Below, piece after piece: positions 36,548 to 47,422 of a DNA stretch of 64,000 nt (positions are counted from its first letter, which is position 1; every line of letters begins with the position of its first letter). Position numbers and translations under genes: made by a program. The notes beneath the pieces are model-generated. The model saw nothing but the letters and a program-made list of their open reading frames with translations. It ran no database searches and had not been told where the DNA came from. Source of the DNA: Pigmentiphaga sp. H8 (GTDB lineage: Bacteria > Pseudomonadota > Gammaproteobacteria > Burkholderiales > Burkholderiaceae_B); contig NZ_CP033966.1 of assembly GCF_003854895.1 (NCBI RefSeq), positions 806,001 through 870,000 on the forward strand. Reading direction: 5' to 3'.

Positions 36548-37840
36548 TCATTTGGCGGCCAATGCGGCTTCGGCCATCGGCTCGCGCCGTGCGCGGCGGG
36601 GCTGGGCCGGCGCCTGGGTCAGGCCGGCATAGGCGCGCAGCATGTCGCGGGCGACGAAGTTCCAGGTGAACATCTTCTGCGCGCGCCGCAGGCCGTTGCG
36701 CCCCAGCCGTCTGGCCGCCTGCTCGTGCCGGGCCAGGAAGGCCAGGCGTTCGGCCAGCGCCTCGGGGTCGCGCGGCGGGACGAGATAGCCGGTCTTGCCA
36801 TCGATCACGGTGGACCGTATGCCGCCCACCGCCGAGCCCACCACCGGCCTCGCGCAGGCCATGGCCTCGACCGGCGTGATGCCGAAGGGCTCGTACCAGG
36901 GCGTGGTGACGAATACATCGCAGGCGCCGTAGAACAGCGGCAGACGATCGCGGTCGCACCGCCCGCAGAAGGACACCGCGTCGCGCACGCCCTCCTCGTC
37001 CACGATGCCGCGCAGCCGTCCCAGCTCCGGCGTGGCCAGGTCGTCGGGGCGCACCGCGTCGCCGCCCACCACGCGCAGGACGGCATCCACGCCATGGCGG
37101 CGACGCAGGATGGCGAGCGCGCGTATGGCGTTGTCCACGCCCTTGCGCGGCACCATGCGGCCCAGCTGCAGCAGCGTGAATTTCCCCGGCTCCCACCCCA
37201 GCGACGTGCGGGCGGCGGCCCGGTCCATGGGCGCGAGTTCATCGGCGTCGAAACCGCAGGGAATGATGTCTATCTTCGTGGGATCGGCGGCATAGTGCTC
37301 GACCAGGTCTTCGAGATCCTGCGGACATTCGGCGATCAGCTTCTCGGCCCGGCGCACGAGCTCCAGTTCGATGGCGTAGCGCTCCGCGGGAAACCGGTCC
37401 GCGCTGCCCTGGTGCTTGCGCCGCACCCGGTCCAGCGCGTGGAAGGTCATGACCAGCGGCACGCCGAACTCGCGCGTGACCGGCAGGGCAGCCAGGCCCG
37501 ACATGAAGAAGTTGGCGTGGACGACGTCGTAGATCGGCCAGTTGTTGCGGAAGTAGTGGAGCAGGAACTCGGAAAAGTGCCCCATGTACGGCAGCAGCGA
37601 CTCCTTGGGAATCGGGCGCGCGGGGCCGGCGGGAACATGGATGACCCGTACGCCGGGCTGCCAGGCCAGCGTGCGGGGCAGCGAAGGGTCGTCCAGGCGG
37701 GTGAAGACGTCGACCCGGTTGCCCTGGGCGGCAAGCTCGCGCGCCAGATGCGCGACATAGATGTTCTGGCCGCCGCTGTCCACGCTGCCGGGGGGCGCCA
37801 GCGGAGATGCATGTTCACTGACGAGGGCGATGGTGCGCAT
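36548..37840 (-). CDS. GT4-family glycosyltransferase (MshA/sucrose-synthase-like)
   Basis: The 430-residue GT-B enzyme starts MRTIALVSEHASPLAPPGSV then DSGGQNIYVAHLARELAAQG, the glycine loop of the sucrose-phosphate-synthase and MshA branch. It has HANFFMSGLAAL, LLQLGRMVPRKGVDNAIRAL and the donor motif TPWYEPFGITPVEAMACARP. MshA-like enzymes build small glycosides such as GlcNAc-inositol, which is one reason to consider a small-molecule product. The ATG at 37840 has a ribosome binding site (AACGAAAGGGACACC). It is the first gene of the tightly coupled run and lies 147 nt downstream of the gene at 37988. Confidence 0.91.
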   Translation of the reverse strand: MRTIALVSEHASPLAPPGSVDSGGQNIYVAHLARELAAQGNRVDVFTRLDDPSLPRTLAWQPGVRVIHVPAGPARPIPKESLLPYMGHFSEFLLHYFRNNWPIYDVVHANFFMSGLAALPVTREFGVPLVMTFHALDRVRRKHQGSADRFPAERYAIELELVRRAEKLIAECPQDLEDLVEHYAADPTKIDIIPCGFDADELAPMDRAAARTSLGWEPGKFTLLQLGRMVPRKGVDNAIRALAILRRRHGVDAVLRVVGGDAVRPDDLATPELGRLRGIVDEEGVRDAVSFCGRCDRDRLPLFYGACDVFVTTPWYEPFGITPVEAMACARPVVGSAVGGIRSTVIDGKTGYLVPPRDPEALAERLAFLARHEQAARRLGRNGLRRAQKMFTWNFVARDMLRAYAGLTQAPAQPRRARREPMAEAALAAK

Positions 37841-37987
37841 GGTGGTGTCCCTTTCGTTGATCAGCACAACTACGGGGGCAGACATCGCATCTTCCGTTCC
37901 CGGCCCCGGGAAGCGGCTCCAGTCTCCATGGGCTTTCCGGCCACACCAGTAAGGTCTACACGAGCGTGAACTTCTTGCCGACGGTTC

Positions 37988-38506
37988 CTACAGAACCAGT
38001 CCGCGGGACTCCGTCAGCGCCCGGCCCTTGACGATCGCCCTCAGGCAGGCGGCGACGGTCATCGCGAAGGCCTCGTCGTACCAGGGATTGGCGCCGCTGG
38101 ACGCAACCACGTAGCCGTCCAGGCACGCGGTACCCCACAGCGTGGAGTCGTTCTCCCGCAGCAGTTGCGGGTAGGCGGTCTGTACCAGGTGGCTCTCGAT
38201 GCCCGTGCGCCAGCTGATCCGTGCCTTGCCGCGCGCGAAGGCGGCGTAGTCGGCGTCCCACTGCTGCGGGTCGCCCACGGCGTGCTCGTAGAGAATGGCC
38301 TCTTCGAACTGGTCCCGCCCGGGGGAGCTGGCCGGATCCATGATGACGAGATACAGGAAGCCGCTCTCGCCGACGCGGGGGTCGCGCATCGCGGCCTCGA
38401 TCGTCGGCAGCGCCATGCGGACCGCCTGCGCGGCCGCTTGTCTGTCCGCGTAGAAACTGGGCGCGGACACCGTGGGGGCCGAGGCAAGAAAGGGGTTGCC
38501 GTTCAT
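37988..38506 (-). CDS. Hypothetical protein, conserved-looking, no recognised domain
   Basis: The 172-residue protein has no signal peptide or membrane helix. Features are an alternation of aromatic and acidic residues (FLYLVIMDPASSPGRDQFEE, WDADYAAFARGKARISWRTG) and a Cys in the TLWGTACLDGYVVASSG stretch. I do not recognise the family. Composition is normal for the genome. It lies 36 nt after the ABC fusion gene and upstream of the glycosyltransferase operon on the same strand, so it may be part of the same transcript. Confidence 0.68.
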   Translation of the reverse strand: MNGNPFLASAPTVSAPSFYADRQAAAQAVRMALPTIEAAMRDPRVGESGFLYLVIMDPASSPGRDQFEEAILYEHAVGDPQQWDADYAAFARGKARISWRTGIESHLVQTAYPQLLRENDSTLWGTACLDGYVVASSGANPWYDEAFAMTVAACLRAIVKGRALTESRGLVL

Positions 38507-38542
38507 GGGAAGACTCCTTGGTGGTGGGAATGCGGACAGGAT

Positions 38543-41257
<2,715 letters not shown>

Positions 41258-41338
41258 GGACGACGGACTCCCGTGGCGGCGCGGTCGCGCCGGAACGCGG
41301 CCCACAGCAATATGCATACCCGGGACGGCGCAGGGGCG

Positions 41339-42685
41339 CTAGCGTTCGCGCGAGGATGGCGCAGAGCGCCGGCCGGGCAGCGGCACGGGGCCTCCGCCCG
41401 CCTTCATGCCGCGCGCCAGTGCCCGCCGCATGGCCAGCACCCGGGGCGGCACGACGCGGCGTTGGCCGGGAATCCACCGCAGTCCGCCCAGGGCCGATCC
41501 GGCGACGGCAAGCCGGTCCAAGCCGCGCAGTTCGCGCAGGATGCGCAGGGTTTCCCGGCCGGCCTCGGCCACGGGCAGGCGCAGCCAAGCCGTCCAGATC
41601 TCGTTGCGGGCCAGCAAGCGCCGCCGCAGCGGCGTGTCGCGCCTGGGAGAGGGGTGGTGGCGGGTGACGATGCGCGGGCAATAGACCATGCGCCAGCCCG
41701 CCGCGGCGAAGTCCAGGGCCATCAGCGCTTCTTCGGCGCCGATGAAGAAGGCCGGATGGTAGCCCCCGGCTTCCACGAAGGCACAGGCCCGCATGACGGC
41801 GGCCCCGGCCAGGAAACCGAGCAGGGCCTTGCCCGGCAGCCCGCGCGAAGGCAGGGGGCTGCGCGCCATGCGTTCGCACGCGGGATCGGGCCGCCCTTCG
41901 GTGCCCACCTGCACCTGCGCGCACAGCACGGCGACGTCGGGATGACGGTCCAGGATGTCCGCGGCCAGGTCCAGCGAATGCGGCTGCCAGCAGGTATCGT
42001 CGTCGCAGAATGCCACATAGGGCGTGCGGGTCCATCGCACGCCCAGATTGCGGCCGGCGGCGCCCAGGTTGTCGCCCGTCTCTATCACGTGCAGATCCGG
42101 AAAGGCTGCGCGCAGCGCGCGCGCTTTCAAGCCGCTCGCCGGCGGCGCGATGACGGGCGTCAGCCGCCAGCCCGAGCACAGCAGCGAGGCCAGGCGCTCC
42201 TGCAACAGGCCCGGAAGGCGGCGGTACAGCGCGTCTTCATAGCACAGCCAGTCCAGGCCGGGATGCCGCGCGTGCAGGCGCAGGCACGCCTCGTGGACCA
42301 CGTGATGGTCGGAGTGGAACAGGCCCATCGGCGCGGCCACGATGCCGCCGCGCTGGCGCCCCAGGCAGGGAGCGAGTTGCCCTTCGACGTCTTGCGGGCG
42401 GTAGTCGCCTCCGTATTGGGCATCGAGCAGATCCAGCCACATCGGCTCGGCGCCCAGCATCGCGAGCGCCTCGGCATCCTCGGCCCGGCGGGCACGCATG
42501 GCTTGCCCCGCATCCTGGAAGCCGCATTGGCGGTCCCAGTCGGTCAGGCTGGTGTCCGTGGGCGTTCCGGCGAAAACGGTGACGACCGTGGCGCCGGGCG
42601 TGCGCTCGAGCAGCGCGCCGCAACTGAAGACGGCGTCGTCCAGATGCGGGGACACGATGGTCAGGGCAGGCTTTGAATGGCTCAT
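41339..42685 (-). CDS. PIG-L deacetylase / GT2 glycosyltransferase hybrid
   Basis: In this 448-residue protein, residues 1-180 are a PIG-L domain: VSPHLDDAVFSCGALL (HxDD zinc site) and GLFHSDHHVVHEACLRLHA. From about 185 the sequence becomes a GT2 enzyme: FPDLHVIETGDNLGAAGRNL, then TPYVAFCDDDTCWQPHSL (DDD metal site), GFLAGAAVMRACAFVEAGGY and FFIGAEEALMALDFAAAGW. The usual first 40 or so residues of GT2 enzymes (the VVIPTYNR and VDNGS strands) are absent. The usual end of PIG-L proteins after the TPVIAPP block also seems missing. It therefore looks like two genes merged by an in-frame deletion near 42130. Whether either activity remains is uncertain. It is divergent from ugd, with 109 nt between starts. 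Confidence 0.85.
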   Translation of the reverse strand: MSHSKPALTIVSPHLDDAVFSCGALLERTPGATVVTVFAGTPTDTSLTDWDRQCGFQDAGQAMRARRAEDAEALAMLGAEPMWLDLLDAQYGGDYRPQDVEGQLAPCLGRQRGGIVAAPMGLFHSDHHVVHEACLRLHARHPGLDWLCYEDALYRRLPGLLQERLASLLCSGWRLTPVIAPPASGLKARALRAAFPDLHVIETGDNLGAAGRNLGVRWTRTPYVAFCDDDTCWQPHSLDLAADILDRHPDVAVLCAQVQVGTEGRPDPACERMARSPLPSRGLPGKALLGFLAGAAVMRACAFVEAGGYHPAFFIGAEEALMALDFAAAGWRMVYCPRIVTRHHPSPRRDTPLRRRLLARNEIWTAWLRLPVAEAGRETLRILRELRGLDRLAVAGSALGGLRWIPGQRRVVPPRVLAMRRALARGMKAGGGPVPLPGRRSAPSSRER

Positions 42686-42794
42686 GGCGATTACCTTGCC
42701 ACCGGCCCGCAGGAACAGGTGTAACGAGATAGAGATCCGCGACAGGGGAACGGATCTTGCTGGGGTGGAGGACCGACATTCACAGGAGCAGGCC

Positions 42795-44162
42795 ATGAAT
42801 CTCGCCGTCATCGGTGCCGGCTACGTAGGGCTCGTGACCGGCGCATGCCTGGCCGACGTGGGCAACCGGGTGCACTGCGTCGACCGCGACGCCGCCCGGC
42901 TGCGCCAGCTCCGAGGCGGGCACCTGCCCATCTACGAGCCCGGACTCGATGCGCTGGCCGCGCGCAACGCGGCCTCCGGCCGGCTGCTGTTCACCGACGA
43001 CCTGCCGGGCGCCGTGGCCGATGCCGACGCGGTGTTCATCGCGGTGGGCACGCCTTCGCGCGAGGACGGGGCGGCGGACATCGGCCAGGTGCTGCAGGCC
43101 GCCGCGGACATCGCGCGCTCGGCCACGCGCGACCTGCTGGTGGTGGTCAAGTCCACCGTGCCGGTGGGTACCTGCGATCGCGTGCGCGAAGTCGTCGAGG
43201 CGGAACTGGCGCGCCGCGGCGCGCCGTGCGAACTGCGGATAGCCTCCAATCCGGAGTTCCTGAAGGAAGGGCACGCGGTCGAGGATTTCCAGCGTCCCGA
43301 CCGTATCGTCATCGGCACGTCCGACGACGATGATTGCGCCTTGCTGCGCACCCTCTATGCGCCCTACAACCGCAACCACGACCGGCTCATCTGCATGGAC
43401 ATCCGGTCGGCCGAGTTCACCAAGTACGCCTCGAACGCGATGCTGGCCGCCCGGATCTCGCTGATGAACGAACTGGCCTGCCTGGCCGAGAAAGTGGACG
43501 CCGACATCGAGTCGGTGCGCCGGGGCACCGGCGCGGATCCGCGCATCGGCTATGACTTCCTGTATGCCGGGGCGGGCTACGGCGGATCCTGCCTGCCCAA
43601 GGACGTGCGTGCGCTGATACGGCTGGCCGACGAGTACGGCGCGGCGGCCGACATACTGGGCAGCGTGCAGGCGGTGAACCTGCGCCAGCGGGCCTTGCTG
43701 TACGAGAAGATCGAGCGCTTCTTCCGCGGCCGGCTGGCCGGCCGCCGCATCGCGGTATGGGGCCTGGCCTTCAAGCCGGCCACCGACGACATTCGCGAGG
43801 CACCGTCCATCGACCTGGTCGGGCGCCTGCTGCGCGGCGGCGCCACGGTGCGCGGCTACGACCCCGTCGCCGGCGCCAACGCGCTGCGGGCCCTGGGGCG
43901 GGATGGCTTTTCCATCGCGGACGACGCCCGGGCCGCGTGCCAGGGGGCCGACGCGCTGGTGGTGATGACCGAGTGGCGCGAATTCAAGTCGCCGGATTTC
44001 CGGGGCCTGGCCCAGGTCCTGCGCGCGCGGGCCGTGTTCGATGCCCGCAATCTGTACGACCCCGGCTATGTGCGCGCCTGCGGCCTGCACTATGAAGGCG
44101 TGGGACGGGCCGGCGGCCATCCGGCCCACCGGCCTTCGCCCGTTCCGGCCGCCGTGCGTTAA
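42795..44162 (+). CDS. ugd: UDP-glucose 6-dehydrogenase
   Basis: The 455-residue enzyme has NAD-binding MNLAVIGAGYVGLVTGACLA, SREDGAADIGQVLQAAADIA, VVKSTVPVGTCDRV, SNPEFLKEGHAVEDFQRPDR, the middle domain EFTKYASNAMLAARISLMNE and the catalytic cysteine in GYGGSCLPKDVRAL. It makes UDP-glucuronate from UDP-glucose with two NAD. This is the direct substrate of the UDP-xylose synthase at 28267, so the two enzymes complete a UDP-Glc to UDP-Xyl route within the cluster. The ATG at 42795 has a ribosome binding site (ACAGGAGCAGGCC). It converges on the manganese catalase gene with a 4-nt overlap of the ends. Confidence 0.95.
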   Translation: MNLAVIGAGYVGLVTGACLADVGNRVHCVDRDAARLRQLRGGHLPIYEPGLDALAARNAASGRLLFTDDLPGAVADADAVFIAVGTPSREDGAADIGQVLQAAADIARSATRDLLVVVKSTVPVGTCDRVREVVEAELARRGAPCELRIASNPEFLKEGHAVEDFQRPDRIVIGTSDDDDCALLRTLYAPYNRNHDRLICMDIRSAEFTKYASNAMLAARISLMNELACLAEKVDADIESVRRGTGADPRIGYDFLYAGAGYGGSCLPKDVRALIRLADEYGAAADILGSVQAVNLRQRALLYEKIERFFRGRLAGRRIAVWGLAFKPATDDIREAPSIDLVGRLLRGGATVRGYDPVAGANALRALGRDGFSIADDARAACQGADALVVMTEWREFKSPDFRGLAQVLRARAVFDARNLYDPGYVRACGLHYEGVGRAGGHPAHRPSPVPAAVR

Positions 44163-45037
44163 CGTCCGGTTTCCGCTCCCAGCTCGGCCCCGGTGGTGGG
44201 GTCGACGTCGGGGTCGGAGGCCGTGCGCACGGCAAGGTCTTCCAGCGCGGTTTCTTCGTCCGGATCCAGCGCTACCTGGGGCTGGCCGTCACCCCCATCC
44301 ACCGCGCACTGCTCCTCGCGCTCGGACACGTAGGTGAAATGGCCGTCGCCGTTCCACGAGCCGCGCATGTCGCCTTCGCCCTGCGACATATTGAAATACA
44401 CGTTGGCGAAGTGCGGGTCGCCCGGCAGCTTGCCGGGCGGAAAGTTGGGCGTGATCGCGTACAGGGCCTTCTCAAAGGACTGCTGGTGCGAGATCTCCCG
44501 TGTCATCAGGAATTGGAGCGCGTTCTTCACGCCGGCGTCGTCGGTCAGGTTGATCAGCCGTTCGTAGATGATCTTGGCGCGCGCCTCGGCGGCGATGTTC
44601 GACCGCAGGTCCGCCGTCGGTTCGCCTATGGAGTCGATGTAGCCCGCATGCCAGGGGGCGCCGCCCGAATTGACCAGGGCCGGGCCGCCGCCATAGAGCA
44701 CCTGGGTCAGGTGCGAGTCGTTGCCCGCGCCGGTGATGGACCGGTAGAGCTCGGCGGTTTCCTCGGCTGCTTCGGCCAGCTTGCCCTTGGCCCCCTTGTT
44801 GAGCATGGCGACGATGGTGCCGATCACCTCCAGGTGGCTCAGTTCCTCGGTGGCGATGTCCAGCAGCATGTCCTTGCGGCCGGGGTCGTCCTCGGCCAGC
44901 CCCTGGGTGAAATAGCGACACGCGGCCGCGAGTTCCCCTTGCGGGCCGCCGAACTGTTCCAGCATCAGGTTGGCCAGCCCCGGGTTGCATTCCGAGACGC
45001 GGACGGTGTATTGCAGGCGTTTGTTGTGCGCGAACAT
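44159..45037 (-). CDS. Manganese (non-haem) catalase
   Basis: The 292-residue protein has the ferritin-like catalase core: GGPQGELAAACRYFTQGLAE, the metal-binding ATEELSHLEVIGTIVAM, ARAKIIYERLINLTDDAGVK and FLMTREISHQQSFEKAL. The Glu and His residues that bind the dimanganese centre are present. The tail after about 250 is acidic and probably flexible. It disproportionates H2O2 without haem. The ATG at 45037 has a strong ribosome binding site (AAGGAGATCTTC). Such catalases often sit in general-stress regions, which matches the RsbRD-like kinase 16 kb away. It is divergent from the chemoreceptor gene. Confidence 0.94.
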   Translation of the reverse strand: MFAHNKRLQYTVRVSECNPGLANLMLEQFGGPQGELAAACRYFTQGLAEDDPGRKDMLLDIATEELSHLEVIGTIVAMLNKGAKGKLAEAAEETAELYRSITGAGNDSHLTQVLYGGGPALVNSGGAPWHAGYIDSIGEPTADLRSNIAAEARAKIIYERLINLTDDAGVKNALQFLMTREISHQQSFEKALYAITPNFPPGKLPGDPHFANVYFNMSQGEGDMRGSWNGDGHFTYVSEREEQCAVDGGDGQPQVALDPDEETALEDLAVRTASDPDVDPTTGAELGAETGR

Positions 45038-45252
45038 GAAGATCTCCTTGAGGAACGAGCGCTTCGTCCCGCAGGAATCGTTCCCATGCCGCCTACCGGG
45101 ATATCCCGGGTGCGCCGGTCCGCCATACTCCAGCAAAAAATGCTCAATTCCCGGCCTCCCCTGCCGTAAACACGGAAACGCCCGCCACGCGAAGGGAACG
45201 TGTGCGCACGAAACGACCGGCACGAGCCGGCAACAACGGTTTGGGGTAAACA

Positions 45253-47286
45253 ATGGCTGTGTCTCTCGGCTTGGGTCAGCGCTCGCTGGCCAAACAGGTA
45301 CTGGTGCTGGCGCTTTCCGTCAGCGCCGTCGTCTCGCTGGTGACTGCCGTCGTCGTGGCCTGGCAGGGCCTGCAAGCGGGCAAGCACGCGGTCGAACGCG
45401 AGATGATGGACGCGCTCGGCTCGATCAACTCGAGCCTCGTGTCCTCGTTCGAATCGTCCCGGGGGCGGGTCGAGCGCCAGTTGCTGGTGTTCCAGCGCAT
45501 GCTGGGCGAGCTGCCGTCGCCGGACGGCACGATGACCGAAACCGGCGTCGCCGGCGAGGTCGTGACGGTGCGCGCGGGCGAGAACGTGCTCAACGGCAAT
45601 TCGGCGATCCTGCAGCGCATGCGCAGCTACACCGGCGCCGAGCCCGAACTGGTCGTGCGCCACAACAACCAGTGGATCCGGGCCGCGACGCTGCTGCGCG
45701 GGCCCGACGGCTCGCCCATGACCGGCCAGCCCATCCCGGCCGGCGATTTCGTCGCGACCACCATGGATTCGCACCAGGCCGCCACCAACATCGTCTACCG
45801 CAACAAGCGCTGGTACGCGCTGCACGTGCGGCCGCTCAAGGACGACGCCGGCAAGATCTTCGGCGGCATCACCCTGCAGGTCGACCTGTCGGACGACGTC
45901 GGCAGCGCCCTGGAGTTCATCGAGAAGACCCAGGTGGCGGGCTACGGCACCATGTTCGCGATGACGCCCAGGATGAACGGCACCTCCGAGTTCCTGGTCC
46001 ATCCGCTCTACAAGGGCAAGACGGTCGAAGAGGCCGCCGAGGCCGACCGCCCCTTCTACTATCACATGGTCGACCAGGACCGCGGCTTCCAGGAAGCCAA
46101 GCGCTCCACCGACGACTCCTCCATGCTGGTCGCCTTCCAGACCGTGCCCAACTGGGGCTGGACGCTGGTGGCGACCGGACCCAAGGCCGATTTCATGGCG
46201 GCGCAGTACCGACAGATCGGGCTGATGGTGGCGCTGCTGGTCGTGGGCGGCATCCTGACCGGCCTCCTGATCTACTACCAGATGTCCACCGCGCTGCGGC
46301 CGGTGCGCGACGTGGTCGACGGGATAGGGCGCCTGGGCGACGGCGACCTGACGCGCGACGTGCCGGCGGGGCCGCGCGGTTCGCGCAACGAGATCCACAT
46401 CATGGCCGATCGCATCAACGCCACGCGCGCCCGCATCGCCCATCTGGCCCAGCAGATGAATTCCACCGGATCGCAGGTCGCCACGGCCACGACCCAGACG
46501 CTGCAGGCCCTGCACCAGATCGGCAAGGGCACCGAGGTGCAGTCCGAAGCGGCCAGCGGCGTTGCGGCCGCGGTCGAGCAACTGACCGTGTCCATTTCCC
46601 AGATCGCCGACAACACCCGCGAAGCCAACAGCTTCTCGCGCACGTCCAGCACGGCGGCCGAGGAAGGCGCGGTGGTCGTGACCCAGACGGTGTCCGAGAT
46701 CGAGAAGATGGCCAGCCAGGTCGCCAGCTCGGCCGAGGTGGTGCAGGAACTGGAAGCGTCGTCGCGCCAGATCTCGGCGGTGGTCAAGACCATTCAGGAG
46801 ATCGCCGAGCAGACCAACCTGCTGGCGCTGAACGCCGCCATCGAAGCGGCCCGCGCCGGCGAGGAAGGGCGCGGCTTCTCGGTGGTGGCGGACGAGGTCC
46901 GGGGCCTGGCCGAGCGCACCAAGACATCGACCTCGCAGATCGCCCAGGTCATCGCCGCGGTGCAGAAGCAGACCGCGCTGGCCGCCGACGCCATGCGTCA
47001 GGTCAATGCCGACATGCAACGTTCCGCCGAAGGCGCGCGCCAGGCCGGCGACGTGCTGGTCCGCATCCGCGAAGCCGCCGGCCGCACCGCCGAGGTCATC
47101 GCCGACATCTCGAACGCCGCCATGGAGCAGAAATCGGCGTCCGAGCAGATCGCCAGCCGGGTCGAGCAGATCGCCCAGTATTCCGAGGAGTCGGCGGCGG
47201 CGGTGCAGCAGTCGGTCGCATCGGCCGAATCGCTGCAGAACCAGGCGCAGGTCCTGGACGAGACCATCCGCACGCTAAGGACTTGA
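45253..47286 (+). CDS. Methyl-accepting chemotaxis protein with periplasmic Cache-like domain
   Basis: The 677-residue chemoreceptor has a first helix at about 15-40 and a large periplasmic region of about 280 residues. The latter looks like a Cache_3/Cache_2-type sensor (SAILQRMRSYTGAEPELVVR, GDFVATTMDSHQAATNIVYR, FQTVPNWGWTLVATG). A second helix lies at about 322-345, followed by HAMP (RPVRDVVDGIGRLGDGDLTR) and a long coiled-coil signalling domain. The hairpin tip is EIAEQTNLLALNAAIEAARA GEEGRGFSVVADEVRGLAER (about 516-555). The ligand is unknown. There is no CheR-binding pentapeptide at the end (IRTLRT). Confidence 0.94.
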   Translation: MAVSLGLGQRSLAKQVLVLALSVSAVVSLVTAVVVAWQGLQAGKHAVEREMMDALGSINSSLVSSFESSRGRVERQLLVFQRMLGELPSPDGTMTETGVAGEVVTVRAGENVLNGNSAILQRMRSYTGAEPELVVRHNNQWIRAATLLRGPDGSPMTGQPIPAGDFVATTMDSHQAATNIVYRNKRWYALHVRPLKDDAGKIFGGITLQVDLSDDVGSALEFIEKTQVAGYGTMFAMTPRMNGTSEFLVHPLYKGKTVEEAAEADRPFYYHMVDQDRGFQEAKRSTDDSSMLVAFQTVPNWGWTLVATGPKADFMAAQYRQIGLMVALLVVGGILTGLLIYYQMSTALRPVRDVVDGIGRLGDGDLTRDVPAGPRGSRNEIHIMADRINATRARIAHLAQQMNSTGSQVATATTQTLQALHQIGKGTEVQSEAASGVAAAVEQLTVSISQIADNTREANSFSRTSSTAAEEGAVVVTQTVSEIEKMASQVASSAEVVQELEASSRQISAVVKTIQEIAEQTNLLALNAAIEAARAGEEGRGFSVVADEVRGLAERTKTSTSQIAQVIAAVQKQTALAADAMRQVNADMQRSAEGARQAGDVLVRIREAAGRTAEVIADISNAAMEQKSASEQIASRVEQIAQYSEESAAAVQQSVASAESLQNQAQVLDETIRTLRT

Positions 47287-47288
47287 AG

Positions 47289-47381
47289 CCCCCCTACGCG
47301 CTGCGCGCGCAAGGGAAGCCCACCCCCTACGCCCTTCGGGCGCCTAGAATGGTGGGCCCCCGAAGGGCGTAGGGGGTGGGC
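47289..47381. repeat. Dispersed repeat copy 4 with a perfect 23-bp hairpin
   Basis: Just after the chemoreceptor stop, a CCCCCCTACGCGCTGCGCGC unit is followed by an inverted pair. The left arm is 47318-47340 (GCCCACCCCCTACGCCC then TTCGGG) and the right arm 47359-47381, fully complementary over 23 bp with an 18-nt loop. The arms are two head-to-head ends of the same repeat family seen at 5110, 6973 and 63440. It is well placed to stop transcription or protect the 3' end of the chemoreceptor mRNA. Confidence 0.88.
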
Positions 47382-47422
47382 TACACTCCACGGCACCCTG
47401 TCAGTCCGGACGCCCGCACGTA

